NCBI GenBank assembly: GCA_003956705.1
Contig: QZCP01000268.1
Span: 366,495-430,494 of the forward strand
Length of the DNA stretch: 64,000 nt
Direction of reading: 5' to 3'
Origin: Brevipalpus yothersi
Lineage: Eukaryota; Arthropoda; Arachnida; Trombidiformes; Tenuipalpidae
Positions 1-14,899 of the stretch are shown here, piece by piece; position 1 is the first letter of the stretch, and each line of letters begins with the position of its first letter. The notes below the pieces were generated by a model. That model made no database searches. It saw only the letters and a program-made list of their open reading frames with translations, and had not been told where the DNA came from. Made by a program: the position numbers and the translations under genes.

Positions 1-488
1 AAAAATCGCCTTTTTTCAGTTGAAATGAGCTACTTTTTTATTTACTTTTTCACTATTTTCTAAACTATTAGATGTTACTTTTTTTCCATTCCGTACCTGT
101 TTCCTCCTCCTCTTTCTCCTCCTCATCGCTAGTTGTGTTCAGATCATCTCCATCATCAAGATAAAATATCGTCAATTCAATAGATTACACTCTCTTTCCT
201 TTCTCTCTCTCTCTCTCTCTCTACTTAACTAATTTTTTGTCTCTTCCTTCTTTTCCAATTATTGCTACTTTCTTACAGCAACACCTTGACTCGGAATCCC
301 ATTTTTTCTAATCATCATCCAACTGATCATCCATACACCAATAATCCTGTGTGAATGCCACTCATCATCATTCAGTCCAGTTAATCAACATTTGTGAAGA
401 GTATCCTCTCATCTTCCCCTAGCTCACGGAGCCAAACTAATTTTTTTCCACAAATATAATCATCTGTGACAAGTACTGTAAATACATC
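1..488 (+). other. Upstream region / 5' UTR of the GAS2-like gene
   Basis: No coding signal is seen. The stretch is pyrimidine-rich and holds a (TC)n tract near 202-222. It probably contains the promoter and 5' leader of the gene starting at 489. No TATA box is obvious. Confidence 0.4.
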
Positions 489-3400
489 ATGACCATCAAT
501 ACCAGTTCATCGGTTAATGTGAGCGAGATGAATACTGGTGAAGAGAATCCAAGCATTCATTTGCGGCCTTTCAGATCATTTCGCTCCAATGAAGAGTATC
601 TTTGGGCTATGAAAGAAGATCTAGCTGAATGGCTCAACAGTCTTTACGATCTCAATGTTTCGGCTGATAATTTGATCGAAAAACTCGAAACAGGAGTGAT
701 CTTATGCCGGTAAGAATGTATGATTATTTAAGACCAGGGTGTTAAGATATATTCTCTTATGTGATCAAGAATTATCCTAAAATTCGAATATTTTTTGTTC
801 AGTAGATAACTAGAGAAACTTTTCTCTCTCCAAATGAGTTCACATGATCGTTGATTCTCTAGGAAGATGATTTGAGAAAACTTTCATTCTAAGATTTGAA
901 AAATCTATCTCTCGACATGTGATAGCTCGGTTATTGATTCCATCTTCCTCTCTCGATATTCTCTAGCCACTCTCATGAGTTCTTATTTCTTATACGTAAT
1001 TGCTATCACTTGAAAAGATAGTCATCTTTCACTCTACTCGGAAATCGTTTCAATTGGCCAGCCTTTCTTTCCTACCTTAGCGATGATTGCCTTGTGAGAG
1101 TAAATATGGACTGATTCTGGATAGCTGAGCTCAATGAAATACACCTGTACAGGATTGGTTGGTTTGTAAGAAGGATGAAAAGTTATTTACCCTAGAAAAT
1201 TGCTCTATTGATTGATTCAGTGAAAAAGAAGGGTTGAAACCTATGTAATGCGCGTTCAATCTTGATTCTGGCCAAAGGCATTAGTGATACCTGTTCCGCC
1301 GAATTGCTTTCTCTCGCCTCGGTATTACTCAATACTATTATAATATAATGAAATATTTCATGGGCTTCCAAAGTTTACCTATCTCACTGTTAGATGTTAT
1401 GCCTTTTATGATTATACTCACATGATCTTTTGGAATTCCTAACCTGTTTTCAACACCAGTCAATTTCATCTTCTTATGGATCATCGATCATGGAATTTTA
1501 AAGTGCACCGTTTTTGCACATACAACTTTTCGACTTATTTCTTAAGCCTTACTTTAATCTCATCCGCTACAGCTTTCATTATTATTATCATCATGCTAAT
1601 GCACCATTCTTTCCAATATGTCTCCATTCTTATTTCCAATCAGACATGCAAATAATGTAATCTCAAAAGCCCGAGAATCTGGCCATAATCTATCCACCAT
1701 CCAATGGAATTTACCATCCAATCGATCTGGCGAGCTACCGTACCGTTCGAATGCCAAACCTAAAACATTTCAAGCTCGCGATAATGTGTCCAATTTTATA
1801 TCATGGTGTAAATCGCTGAAAATTCACGAATGTCTTCTGTTTGAGACTGATGATCTAGTTTTAGGTAAAAATGAGAAAAGTTTCATCCTATGTTTACTTG
1901 AAGTCTGCCGAAAGTGTCTCACATTCGGCATGACGGCACCGTTAATTATTCAAATGGAACAAGAAATTGAGCGTGATGAACAGCGAGACTCAGAGAAATC
2001 AGAGCAACCAGAGGATAATCTTGACAGTGGCTGTGGAGACAGTGATACAAGTAGTGGATGTCAATCATCTTGTGAAACTGACATCAGTTTATCCGCATCT
2101 GATACATCTTCACAATCAACCCAGCCGAGAGTGAATACCAACGATTTGAGATGTCTTCATGAAAGAGTAAGTGATAAACGATAATTTCATTTCTTTCAAT
2201 TCTTATTTCTCATCCAATGAGTATTCCCTCCTTTTTGTCTTTCTCTCACTGACTCATACACCCATTCTGACTCAATCCACATAAATGGCATCATGTTTGA
2301 TGATGTCTTCATATGTTGAGTGATGTATATCCACCTCCGATTTTGCCCAACACTAACCTCAGTTGGTGGCAGAAAAAAAAGATGCTACAAATATTTCAAT
2401 CACTATATGTTTACCTAATTTGTATACAAAAATTAACATACAAATCAAGGTTTTTACTGAAAACAAAAAAAGTCATTACTGCTTAAGTGGATAGAATACA
2501 AGTCATTATCAGTTATTGTTGTTACCATTGTTGGAAAGGTAATTTTTTTGTATGAATGTGTATTTGAAAGAGAGAGAGAGAGAGATCAATTTTATTAGCT
2601 GCTAAACGAGAACACCCGACAATTACATTTAAAAATCATACCGATTATGGTGAACAATTTTCTCTTGTTTTCAAGCGAAATAGAAAATAAGCATCCAAAA
2701 ACGAGAACCTTTTTTCGGATCCAACATTATATAAAAGCTGCAAATAGAAGCCATCTCTTCATAACTTATGACTCTACAAAACTTATTCTTCCTCCTCCAC
2801 CGCCTTCCAACATCTCTTATCTGTTCGATGGGATCTCATTTTAATGTCCAATAACTTCTCAACTCTATTCACTCTCTTTCCCGAAAGTCATCAAAACAAA
2901 CTTTTTCAAACTCATTGAGTATTAATTAACTTCCTGTTTCCCTTTGAATTGCTCTTCTGTAACTGGCTATGTCAAAGAGAATGTGAGAGAGAGAGAAAAG
3001 AGATGCTGATTCTTGTCTATCTTCTCTTTTCTATTCTTGATGGTGAAAAACTTCATCCATCTACACACAATTACTTGAGCACCCATCTTGTTAGTGACTT
3101 TCATCCAAACTTTTCCCTTTTTTCATCTCTCTCTCTCCACCTTCCTGTATGATTGTTTGTAAACCACTTTCACGATGTAACATGAGTAGAGGGTTTCAGG
3201 GTGGTCTTGAATCCAACAGTAGTGGACTCAAAATCGAGATTGTTCAGTGATCGGAAGAGTTTCGGTCAGTTGAAAGGAGAGGCATAGTTACAGCATCGAA
3301 ACTTGATTGACCAACAAAGAATGTAATAGTGGAATATGATTGATTCCAGAATGGTGAAAAGAATTGAATAGAGAAACATTTCTCCAAAATCTCTTATGGG

Positions 3401-6400
3401 TTGGATAACTTCAAATGAAAAGCATAGAAAGTAGTGTCCATCGAATTTAAGGTATTTTTTACATTAAACATCAAATACATTGTACAAGTAGTTATGATTA
3501 GTGGTTCCATTGGCCCACTCAATATTCTTCAAAAGGGTAATGATTGCCAGATACTTTATTGTTTGTAAGTTTTTTGTTGTTGTTGTTGTGAATATTTAAT
3601 AGCTGCCACTAAAGTCAATCGAGAAAAGTGATTATTCATTTTTGTTTGTAATTGAAGGATCAAGTAAGAGAAGAAGACATGTCATTGGGCGTATGTATGG
3701 GCGAAAATGAAGTGGAAATATTTACATTAGAGTACTGTACCTTTATATTCATCATCATTTGATAGCTTACTAATTTTAGCTATTTAATTTTGCCATTCTT
3801 TTACCTTAACCGTTTTCTACCGTGTTAACTTCAATTTGTTTCTATTGTTTCATGAGTGTGGGTGCCAATACAGTTCATTCATTCATCACTCAAATATTGA
3901 AACTTTTTGTATGTGTATGTGTATATCAGTATACCCGATATTCGAATATAATAATTCTTCAATACTGTCCACCCTTATGGGTCATGAAAAAAAATCATGA
4001 TTAACATATTCATTGAGTTTGGATACAAGAGAATGTAATCAAGCCATGAAAGAAAAAGAAGGAAAAGAAAAATACTTTTCTCTAAAACTTATAATAATTA
4101 CAACAGACAATTTAATTTTTTGATCTGATATAGCGTGCTCAGTAGACGAGAGGAGATTAGAATAACTTAAAAATTTTAGGCCTTTATTTTTGACATTTTT
4201 CTATCGAAAAGGATTTAGAACATTCCTATATTCTCATGACCCTGTGAATTTTATTCCGAATTGAAGGTTGAGAAGTTTGATGAGCACAAAACTAGAGCAG
4301 TGAGAAAAATTCTCATTTCCAAGAGAAGTTTGATTTCTTTATTTGGAAAGAAATTCTTTTGTGTGAGCTATCGATGCTTCATAAATCCTTTTATAATATG
4401 ATATTTCGCCTAAAATCTGAGTAAAAGTACTTCCAGATGTTTTGGAAGTATTCGTTGATAGTTGAATCAAAGAGATGTTAGAATATCCCAATGTTCACAC
4501 TTGGATAAGTTTCTTAAGAGGTTGAATTCGGATAGGAGAAATGGTATGGTTCCAATCGAAAAATATCATAAATGAAAACTGACAGAAATTGTGCGAGTTT
4601 TCTCGTGGACGAGAGAGTTGAGTTCAATTATCCAACGTTTTTTGCTCGAAAAGGCCTAGGGGATCGTTTGATGCAATCAATTTTTTCGAGTTTTATGGAT
4701 TATAATCAACCAAATCTTCTAGAGTATCATAATTTGCCCTATTATGAACGCTTTAGCTTCAATTTTTCTTGAAAGTTCTTGCTTGAATAGTGAAACTTTT
4801 CATACAAACGAAAATCAGTATGCCCAGTATTTGGATAGAATAACTATTCGATATTGTTCACCCTTATGGGTCATGAAAAAAAAATCATGATTAACATATC
4901 TGTTGAGTTTAGATACAAGAGAGTATCAATCAAGCCCCTAAAAGCAAAAAAAAGAAGGAGAAGAAGGAGAAGAAAAATACAATTTTTCCAACCATATAAT
5001 GATTACCACAAACAGTTTGATTTTTTGATCAAGAATAAAATACTCAATGAATGAGAGAAGAAAGAGAGGAGGAAAAAATCATCATCTCATTGGTATGTGA
5101 GCAATCATTGTTGACACAAAAGTTTTTCTTCTTTGTGACTGAAAAGATAATCATGATAATCTTATAATTTTATTCATAATGCAATCATTCATCACTCAAG
5201 GTATTTCCAATGTTCAGGATCAAATATCGTTTCATCCTTTCATACTCATTTCTCTTTGATTACGATTATATACAACTCTTATTTGTGAATTTGAAACTGC
5301 ATATTGAGTTCATCAGGTTAAGTGAGGCCTTTTTCATTCATATTCAACTCTTCTTCTTCTTCTTCTTCTTCTTATTCTTCTCCATTCTCTTCCTCTCTTC
5401 CTTGTCTTCAATGTAATCAAATGTTAATAATAATGAGAATGGTAACGATCATGGACCAAGAAAATGAAGCCAAAATTTTTCAAGGTAATATGTAGGGAGA
5501 AGACTTGTGTGTGTGTGAATAAGTGATGAAGAAGGTGCAACTATTCTATATAATATTGAACAACCTAATCTGCAACTCATTTACATAATCTACTTAAATA
5601 CAGCTTCTGAACCTCTAACCGGATCCAGTGTGTTTGGTGTTAGCTTTAGCATTGAAGAAAAAAGGAAGATCGAGATGAAGAGAGGAAGAGAGAGAGAGAA
5701 AAAAGATTAGATGATGAAAGGAGGAACCTGATGACCCAATAGTACCGGGATCGGGCCACTCACTCCTTGACCAGAGCCCCGAAAAAAATGAACTTAAGAC
5801 CGATGGGATTGGTAAGAGTGTAAAAGGAATGGGTTTCATCTCTCTCTAAATCATATGCATGTTGGGTTTCGAGCCCAATGAATTAATTTGATGTACATGT
5901 ATGTATATATTCATTTTGGCGGTGAAAATATTGACATTTGACTTGAAAATTTATTGAGGAAAGTTATATGGAATGTGAGCCCATTTTTATTGGGTGCTAT
6001 AAAAATGAAGGCAAAAGAAGAATAAAGCACAAAGATTAATCAGTCTCTACATGATATACAGCTCGAATATTGACTGGAATGAGAATATGCATCAGACATT
6101 TATCCTGATTGCTCAGCTCGTTTGCTCTCTTTGATTATTAGCTTTTTATGATAGTGGAAGCAATTTTTGATCACTCAATCTATGTGACATGAATCTTGGA
6201 AGTTAATTTCAATCAAAACGATCCAGTGTACTGTGTTATAGCTTGTTTGTGTTATAACTCAGCGGGATATTCTTATCCAGTTAATTGGAAAACTTTCGTG
6301 TATGTAAACTGAGAGAGATACAATTTTTTTCTTGGTGTGCAAAATTTTTGTGTATTTGTTTGTAAGTGTCCAAACTATTTACCTCATCAATTCATTTGAG

Positions 6401-6442
6401 CACCTTTTATTACGTGAATTTTTTCACCCATCCAATTCATTT

Positions 6443-6482
<40 letters not shown>

Positions 6483-9400
6483 TATGGAGATGATATAGAA
6501 AAGATAAATAGTAAGAGATGAGAAAATAAATGAGAGCAATCCACAAATGGGTTCCCAATCGAATGTCGACGATATCACCCCGAAGTATGAGAAAGAATAA
6601 AGAGAAGAAGAAGAAGCAAAAAAATTTGAAAGAATGGTTATATACTCATGATTGGAACGATGAACGTGTATTTTGTACTCTCTTTCTCTGTGACGATTCA
6701 TGCGATCGAAAACTTAGATAATAAGAATAAAACAGACAAGAATCGATGATGAAAAAAAAAATTTTCGAAACAATAGAGTAGACCGATATTGTTTTCACGC
6801 TCTTTTCTCATGGTATATCATCGTAAAAAGTGACCTGATTTTTGATAAAGAATCGATATTATGACCACCTAACATCACAAATATAGCCCACACCATGTAT
6901 TGGCCGATATTGTATAGCTAATTTTTTGGAAAAAGACCCCTACACACACAAAAAAGATCACGAAACAACCAATATTTTAAAACTTTTATTGTGGATAGTT
7001 TTGAGAGGTGATAATCATACTGGATCCTTGATTTTGTGTCACATTATTCTTCATCATCTCGATACATTTGAAGGCAACAACAGTCATCATCATTCGTTGA
7101 TGATCATCATCTCTTGATATCTTAACACCTTCTACACTGAATTTGTTCATTACTTTTATATCAACTCGATTCCAAACAACTTTTCATCTATCAGCACCTG
7201 GGTAATCCTGATGGGCGAAAAGTTGAAGAGAAGAATGGAAGATAAAAATCCTCTCAAATGTGGAAAGGAAGCGGAAAGATGACAAAAGGGAATAAGAGTT
7301 TCATGAACTAAAAGAGAAAGTGATTAAGACTGATCTGCTATCATGTTAGTATCATCGTTTGATGGTTTTCACTTCAATTTTTCCAGGTCCTAACGAAAGT
7401 GATCGATTAAAAGTGTCGTTTGAAGAGCATGAATGATGCTGGAATGAAGAGGAAATCCACTATCACTACCAACTACTTTCCTTCCTCATTTTTTTTCGTC
7501 GACACACTCACACAATCGATTATCACCTCTCATTCGGTTGAGGAACCATTTTTAGTCACACTTGAGAGGAGTTTAGCTTTCAAAAAATTTACCATCTTTC
7601 ACACCTTCTCTCTTTCTCTTTCTCTCTCTCTTTTTCTTCTCTCAATTCATTGTGGTGTGTATGTATGACCATTAAACATCAACCAGAGAGGTGGTTGTGT
7701 TGTTGATAATGATTGAAACATCAGCCATTATGCTGTGTATAACCTTCAATTTTTGTCTTCTTCACAGTCCGGAAGTAAGGTCGAGAAGAGAATAATCACA
7801 ATTACAACGGCTACATAACCACCTTTTGTCCATCAACAATGGTGTGTTTGTGTGTGAATGATGATAGCTTACAATGATGTAACATTGCATTCTGCTATAT
7901 TATTTGAAACTTCATTATTTTCAACCTTTGCTACTTTTCACTTTCACTTGTTCAATTAAGAGGCAGCTATTGCTACAGGTGACCCGACGGAAGTGTATGT
8001 GATCGAAAATTTGAGATATTTTCTTATTGAAAATTGAATTTTTGATGGCGTAAATGTGCTCGAGTATCACAATCTAATTGGTTGGATACTGAATGAGCCT
8101 TTGTGTTCCTAGCACGATCAAAATTGACTTGTCAATTCAATTTATCTGTCTGGTATCAGATCTTTCCAGTCAAGGGTTTAACATTGAAATTGATTAACAC
8201 CCACATATTAATATTATTGTACCTGTCTGCGATGCTCTTCTATTCATATCCGGTCGGGACAAGTGAAACTCAGATATTGGCGTGAAAATTTTTTTCACAA
8301 AAATTGATACTTCAATTATTAGCTATGCTTGCTTGAGTATTGACTGTTACTGTTGATCACCTTTATGATTTGGTTGAAGATTTTATGATCAAATTTCTAA
8401 CACATTCCATGAATCACTTAGAGTCATATTTTTTTCAAATCACTCTCATTAGAATAGTCTCTCTTCCTTGGACCTTATACATATTTTCAAGGTTTCATCA
8501 TTATTTAAACTGGTTAAAAATCCAGTCTAATATACCGACCAAATGATCGATAGTGATTTTAGTGAAGTTCACTGGTTCACGGTAATTGATCAGCATACTT
8601 GTGTACTGAATGTCAAGTCACTCTCTTCTCATATTTTTTTTCTCATACTATCTCCTTGCAATTTAATTAAGCCTCAGGTTGTGAAAGCTGGTTGAAATTC
8701 ACCGAAAATACACATTCTTCAACCGGTACTTGTGGTTGATCTCTCTCAACTCTTGAGAACCTCTCAACATATTGAGTAGTCAAGTTTTTTTCTGTTGAGA
8801 TATTTTTAAGCCTTAATCAATTATACACGTAATCATAAATCGAAAATCGTTCAACGCATTTTCTTCCACTAATCTTATATTGTAACAGGAATGATGAATC
8901 TGTCTGATCAATCTCATGTTAATCTTGAACCATAACAGCGTGTATGTATAGCCGGATTTCCTTACCGATAGAAAGAGAGAGAGATATAACTTTTAATCGG
9001 CTACATCATGTGGTCACAGTTGGGATCATCGAATCTTGAAGAAGAGTGGAATAGACTGCTTTTTCAAGCTCACATTGGGCTGATGAGATGCTGACATTGG
9101 AATTTCAAGATTAACGGATTTTCCTTCTCATCAATGAAAGAGAGAGTCAGAGCTTAACTGATGGACGATCATGTTCCCTAACCTAACGGAACATTTATCC
9201 CCGGCTACATCATGAATATCAGATCAAACTGTTACTGACTCCGGTAAAAAAGTTGCTTCTTACTTACACTATTGGATAACCTCGATTAAACGGGGAGAGA
9301 GAAGAATGAATAGATGATGATAAAAAGTCATCAAGAAGAGGTGACTTGAAGAACGAAGACAATGGGGATATATAAGTAAGCAGCAGGGTGAACAGTGAAC

Positions 9401-12400
9401 CAAATGAATCAGCCAAGTTGATGAGCAAAATTAGAAAAGAGTGATAGATAGGGATTTCATCAGAAGAGAGAATGGTCTTTAGATTGTGAATGAATACGAC
9501 CAAGTTTGTGGGTGTCTCTTGCCATTGAGTGATGGAAGAAGCTCAATTTTGATTTGAAAAGTCTTCTTTTGATGCACAAGGTGACAGAAAAAAAAGAAAC
9601 TTCTAAAACACATTGAGATACGGTATGTGCGATAAATGCAATTGAAACGTTTTTCTGAAAAGATATTTCCGTGAATGTTCAATTTGGAACTCATCTTCAT
9701 GATGATCTCCAGTTTCATTGAATTTATTTAGTCTATTCTCTTTCTCTCTCTTCCTTGTCTATTCGAAGTGGCCTCATCTTATCTACAGCTATTGTTAGTG
9801 AGGCTTGATTTGGATTCGATCTTGAGAGCAAAAAAGAAGAAATAAAAGAAGGTAAAAAGAAAGAAGAGAAAACATTTCAGAACCCAGAGCATCCTGAAAA
9901 TAGATTGTGATTTCTTGATTCTCACCTTTTATTCATTCATTGTTTCCTCAAACATTTATCCCCAGACATGTTAACTGCTCAATTCATTCACTTCGTTCAC
10001 ATGTCCTGATGATGATCCTTTGACCACCATCAGTGGTCAGTTGAATCAAATTGTTGGCTAGTCATTATCTTTATGACTATCATTAACATTATCATCATGA
10101 GGTTGATTTGAATATTTTATGCACTCCATCAAGAGTAACGCTAATTTGAATATAATTGAAAATGTGGCGGGAAAACGTGGTGTCTGAGCTACTGAAAGCA
10201 GATTGAGTTGATTTTTCTCTCTCGCACTTTGGGAAGATCAAACGTGCATGAACACGTGAAAACTGTTGTTAGCTCATCATATCTGAAATCAGTAGCCTTC
10301 TTTCGAAATCAGCAAGAAAAAAATTCTCCATATCTGTTCCTGTCTAGGAAAATATCAGATGATTCATGTATAAAAAGATGAAAGAACAGCGATAAGGTGA
10401 TAAGTTATCTTAATCGGAATCATGATTGAACAGAACAAGAATAGATTGGGTAGTGTTGAGAATAAATTGTGAGTAAAAATCAATTAAGATGGGCTCACGT
10501 TGAAGAAGATAGCTCAAGAAAAGAGAGAATAAGAATGATGATGATGATCATGTGAATAATTCAGATTCAGATGAATAAAAAAAAGAAGAGAATTGAGGAA
10601 GTTTTTTGTATGTGCCATGATATTTGGGAAAATATACCATGATATGTAATGGATCTGAATGGTGAAGAATATTATTTTCCGGAAAAGGAAAGAGAGAGCC
10701 GAATTACTCTCATCAGTCTCCACTTTTCAACCTGTTAAAGTGACACACTGATGATGGGCCAAGGTCAGCCAAGTGTGGTCATGTCACCCATATATACAAG
10801 GATGGAAGAAATAAAAAGATGATGGATAAAAGATGAGAGAGAGAGAGAGAGAGCCGCTGGGCATGCAATGGAAGATGTTTTTTTTCGGACATGATGTTAG
10901 ATTTTCTCTCCTTCCGGGTCGAGTCTAATTATTTTCTTCCGCAATCAACTGGATTTCTTATCCTCCACTGAACGTAGCTAGTCTTTTTACCCACTCTTCT
11001 CAAGGGGTCATCAGGCCGATCATTTTTAGCTGAAGATATGCTTTCGCTAAGGGTGATGGACAGTGTAACCTCACCAATGACTATAAAAAGAATGTTAGCC
11101 TGTATGTCAATAAAAACACCTGTAAACAGTTGTCTGTCCAAACAGATGTGTTTATCTGATCATTTCAAGAATAGTAACCAATGTTTTGCTTTGAAAGCTA
11201 TTGATGTGCTTTCTTAAGATTCTTGGAAATTGATTGATCCTCTCACTTGCTGAGCTCTAACGAATAAGAGTTTCAATTAGCTCATAATGCTCAACTTGTT
11301 GATTGACTTCTTTGCTTGTTCTGTAATTGGCTAGAGATCTCTCGCTCTCTGTAATATACAATATTGTCTCTGGTAATTCTGGTATTCCGTGTACATATTT
11401 ATTCTATGTTTTCTTCTCAGAGATTTCGAAACCACCTAAAGAACTGCTGAGACAATTCTTTATCAATAATTTTTTCAGCTGAACCAGATCTTAGGGTGGG
11501 AGTTAGAGAGCAGAGTACTTACGACTGGGAAAGGTTTAGAAAATCAATCCTATTCTCGATTGGATGAATAACGAATCATTTCTTGAATGATGATTGAATT
11601 TGAGGCCTCTTTCCGACCAAAAAAGGATCATATGCCCATAAAGTCTGAAAAGAAATATCTTATCGAGTGACCATGGTAAATGAACCGATTAGAGTTCACT
11701 ATTGTCGATATCGACTGAATAATATCATCAAAATTGTGGAGTAACGCATCAAGCAAATTGTTATTGTGGTTTGACTTGAATGATTGTGATAGAACTGTTG
11801 AACCAATTATGAGGTATGTTATGGACATAATATAATGTGGTAGAAATAAGGATGAGGATGAAAGAGAATCACACAAAAGGCATGTATGATTATGACTTTG
11901 GTTCCAGAAGGGTCCATGTCAAGATGGAAAGCAATGGGAAAAGGAGATGGAAAAAAAGAGAAGCATATTACCTTTGTGAGGCATATAAATGATGAAGTTT
12001 AGTGGGTTATTCTTCGAGCTGAATTAAAATAATTTATACTAATGATTGTGATGATGGACACACAGTTGAGCTGAGATATGAGTAAGACAAAATGCACACA
12101 CTTTTTTCCCTCTTCAACTTTGACACTCACATAAAAGGAACTCATGTCAGTTTTCGATAGACTTTTCTGGCCATACAAATCATTTCTTTCAACATAACAG
12201 CTCACACACATTCTTCAATTCTAATTATTATTATTTGGTCAGTTGTAAACTGTTTGGTTGATTTTTTTTCTCTCACTAAACAAATGCCTACTCATCCATT
12301 CATTTGGTGAATCGAGTTTTACCGAATGAAAAGCTCATTTCCGCGTTTTCATACCATTCAACATCTCACGCTTGATTCCAGTTGATCTGAGTTTCAAACT

Positions 12401-14519
12401 TTCGATTCAATGTTCATTGATTCGGACATTCACAATGTATTGCATATTGATGGTTAATTTCAATCATCAATTATGATAGATAGAAAGATAGAATGATCGA
12501 AGCTCAATAATCGAACGGTTTGAGAGGAGAGTTCGAAAAATTTTCTTTCTACACAACAGATTTGAGCTGAAAATTGTGTATCGAAAATGTTCTCAGGACA
12601 CAGTTTGGTGAGAATCTGTTTAAGAGTAATTTCAGGTCATTCAGATCATCAACACTTGACAAAATCAATGTTCACCACCAAAATGGTAGTCTATCAATAC
12701 GATCGTGAGATCGATATTGAAATTGAATAAGAAAAGTTTCAAATTCAAAGTTTCAAGTCAATGAGGCATGAGTTCTGTCATGTTAACTAAAATCGAGACA
12801 GTAGAAAAAAATTTTGTCTCATTACATTTCATTGAAGAAGAGAGAAAATTTTGAAGTCTTTTAAGAGCCGAAAAGAGAATAAGTAAAAAATAGAATATAT
12901 ACACACTGAAAAAAAAGAATCTTCTTCTTCTTCTTCCACTCACTTTGTTTCAATCCTTTTCCATTATCTTGTCAATCAGATGTTCATTCTGTATGTTCTC
13001 ATTTTTCAGGTAGTGGATCTTCTTGATCGTTGCACATGTCCATCCCAATTTCCAATGGTCAAAGTTGCTGATGGAAAGTATCGAGTTGGAAACACTAAAG
13101 TTCTCATCTACGTGAGAGTAAGTTAATCAAAACACTTTTCCAGGTCAACTATTAGCCTGGATGCCGTGCCCTGATCTATCTGCCCTTGTGATGCTAAATC
13201 AACTATTGAACTTGATGGTAGATGGACAGAATGGGGCGAAAATGAGGGTGAAAATTGATCCAAAATTTTCTCTCTCTCTATTAAACATCAACCATTTACT
13301 TAGCATCATTGAACAATTCTTTTTCTTTTCTCTCTTCCCTACATTTTCCCATCACAATCAAATTAGATCCTGAGAAATCATGTTATGGTTCGAGTTGGTG
13401 GAGGATGGGATACTTTGGGCCACTATTTAGATAGGCACGATCCATGTCGATGCAGAAATGGTGAGAAATTCGATTAATGTGACATTGAATCATTCGTGAT
13501 TTGAGTTTCGCACGTTTTGAAATGGGAAAACAAATTTAATTCAATCTAATTTTCCATCTCTTCTCCTTTCTTTTCTTGCTAGCAGCTCTGACACGCAACA
13601 GTCTACCAGCAGCCAAAATATCTTTGATCTCGAGAAGTTCTCCCAAAGGTCCTCAATTATGGATTAACTATAACAGGTGAATAAACTGACAATTTTCAAC
13701 CTCATGGATTGGCAAAAAATTTTTCGACCTCATATCATGAAATTATACACTATAATGTGTGTGTATGTGTCCTGGTGATCATGATAAAAGTTTCAAAAAT
13801 GAATTGCCACCCCAAGAGACATATGTTAAACTTTATCATGTTATGCGCTGTTTGATCCTATTTTACCTACATAAAGTGTGTATAATTATAATTATAATTA
13901 TGCATGTTAATTTTTCGTTCACATTGCACAATAATGCTTTGACTAATGATAAGTTTGACGTATGATTATGACCAACTTGATGAGTTATTAATTACTATCT
14001 TTTCCCTATTTTTTTTGTTTCTTTTTTATGTGTGAAAACTAAACTCTCCTGGAATCTCATAGACCTTATCCTCCTGGTCCACAGTACAACAGCTATGAAA
14101 GTCTTCGATGCGATTCAACACCGATTCTTTATCCTAATTTGAAGAGACGTGATTCCATAGGAATGACAGAGTCATCATGTTCACTGAATTCATTTTCCGA
14201 AGGAAGTGATCGTCAACCATCACGATCTTCCCACTATTCTGATGATTCAAGTTGCTCATCAAGCAATGGAACTGCCAGTAGTGGAGACATTTCACCAAGA
14301 TCGGACAAAGTTTATCCAACGAAAGAGGAGCTGAGAAGACTTCGATTCCGATCAAATTATCAAAACAAATCGGGAATTGCTTGCTATGTTGGACTGGGCA
14401 ATGGTCAAAGATCAGCAATATCGCGTTCATGTACAAATTTAAGATGGTGCCATCAAAGTCAAATGTCAACTTTCATCCCGAAATTCAATAGCAATGTCAA
14501 TCGAAGAATGAAAGCTTGA
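489..14519 (+). CDS. GAS2-like protein (CH + GAR domains; Drosophila pigs / vertebrate GAS2 family)
   Basis: Six exons fit in phase: 489-709, 1644-2166, 13010-13117, 13367-13460, 13583-13676 and 14063-14519, giving 498 residues. A calponin-homology domain lies at about residues 36-172, with the family's ARDNVSNFISWC stretch near 119. It is split by intron 1 inside the codon for the Arg before HANN. A GAS2/GAR domain lies at about 249-315, with the CTCP motif, a RVGN/LIYVR core and the terminal VRVGGGWDTLGHYLDRHDPC block. In this family the CH domain contacts actin and the GAR domain contacts microtubules, so the protein probably cross-links the two. The C-terminal ~180 residues are Ser-rich and disordered, as in GAS2-like members. 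The start ATG at 489 is the first in the open frame before the CH domain. Exon 5 has a NAGNAG acceptor (13581-13585) that allows one residue more or less. Intron 2 is unusually long at 10.8 kb. Confidence 0.9.
3897..4140 (+). repeat. Intronic direct repeat, copy A (about 245 bp)
   Basis: This aligns along its length with 4788-5045. Both contain the 16-mer ACCCTTATGGGTCATG (at 3971 and 4860), then an A-run with ATCATGATTAACATAT, then GATACAAGAGAG/A. Both continue through a purine-rich part to TTTTTTGATC. Sequence outside these limits does not match, so the unit is bounded. Confidence 0.75.
4788..5045 (+). repeat. Intronic direct repeat, copy B
   Basis: This is the second copy of the unit at 3897-4140, offset by 889 bp. 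It is diverged by substitutions and by a longer AAGGAGAAG-type purine tract. No terminal inverted repeats or target-site duplications were recognised, so the origin (old element or local duplication) is open. Confidence 0.75.
6446..6476. repeat. (GA)n microsatellite
   Basis: About 15 perfect GA units lie in intron 2 of the GAS2-like gene. Confidence 0.9.
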
Positions 14520-14889
14520 ACCAAGAGTGAAAAGAAGAGAAAAAAAAATTCATCTACTCAAGAATCATTAATCAGTTTCATGATGATTGTTATGATTGCA
14601 GAATATAAACTCAAGCTCATGTTCTGTTTGCATTCTGTCAATATTTAAGTTTCAATTCAATTTTTCAAGATGCTCGAATGAAAAATGAGTTTATGTTACG
14701 TGAATAATTGTTGATTTTGGAGAGCAATGAAAATTCATATCAATCCGACTGAATATATTCACTGTGGATTCATTCATTTATTGAGTTTGAGAAAAGGAAA
14801 AATTGAGAAAGAGAGTAAGAATTCAACGAACTATACTGTCTCACGATTAATTAGCAAATTCATTTTACACATAGTAAAACATGGAAGCT

Positions 14890-14899
14890 AATAAATAAA
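14890..14899 (+). terminator. Poly(A) signals of the GAS2-like gene
   Basis: Two overlapping AATAAA hexamers lie about 370 nt after the stop codon. No better signal is nearer. Confidence 0.5.

Larger units (their letters stand above)
2167..13009 (+). other. 10.8-kb intron 2 of the GAS2-like gene
   Basis: This is bounded by a GTAAGTG donor and a TTTTTCAG acceptor. I found no convincing nested gene on either strand; the open frames are short and lack recognisable motifs. It contains (GA)n tracts (2570-2584, 6446-6476) and a diverged direct repeat listed separately. Its length against the 60-250 nt introns typical here suggests it holds regulatory sequence. Confidence 0.75.
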
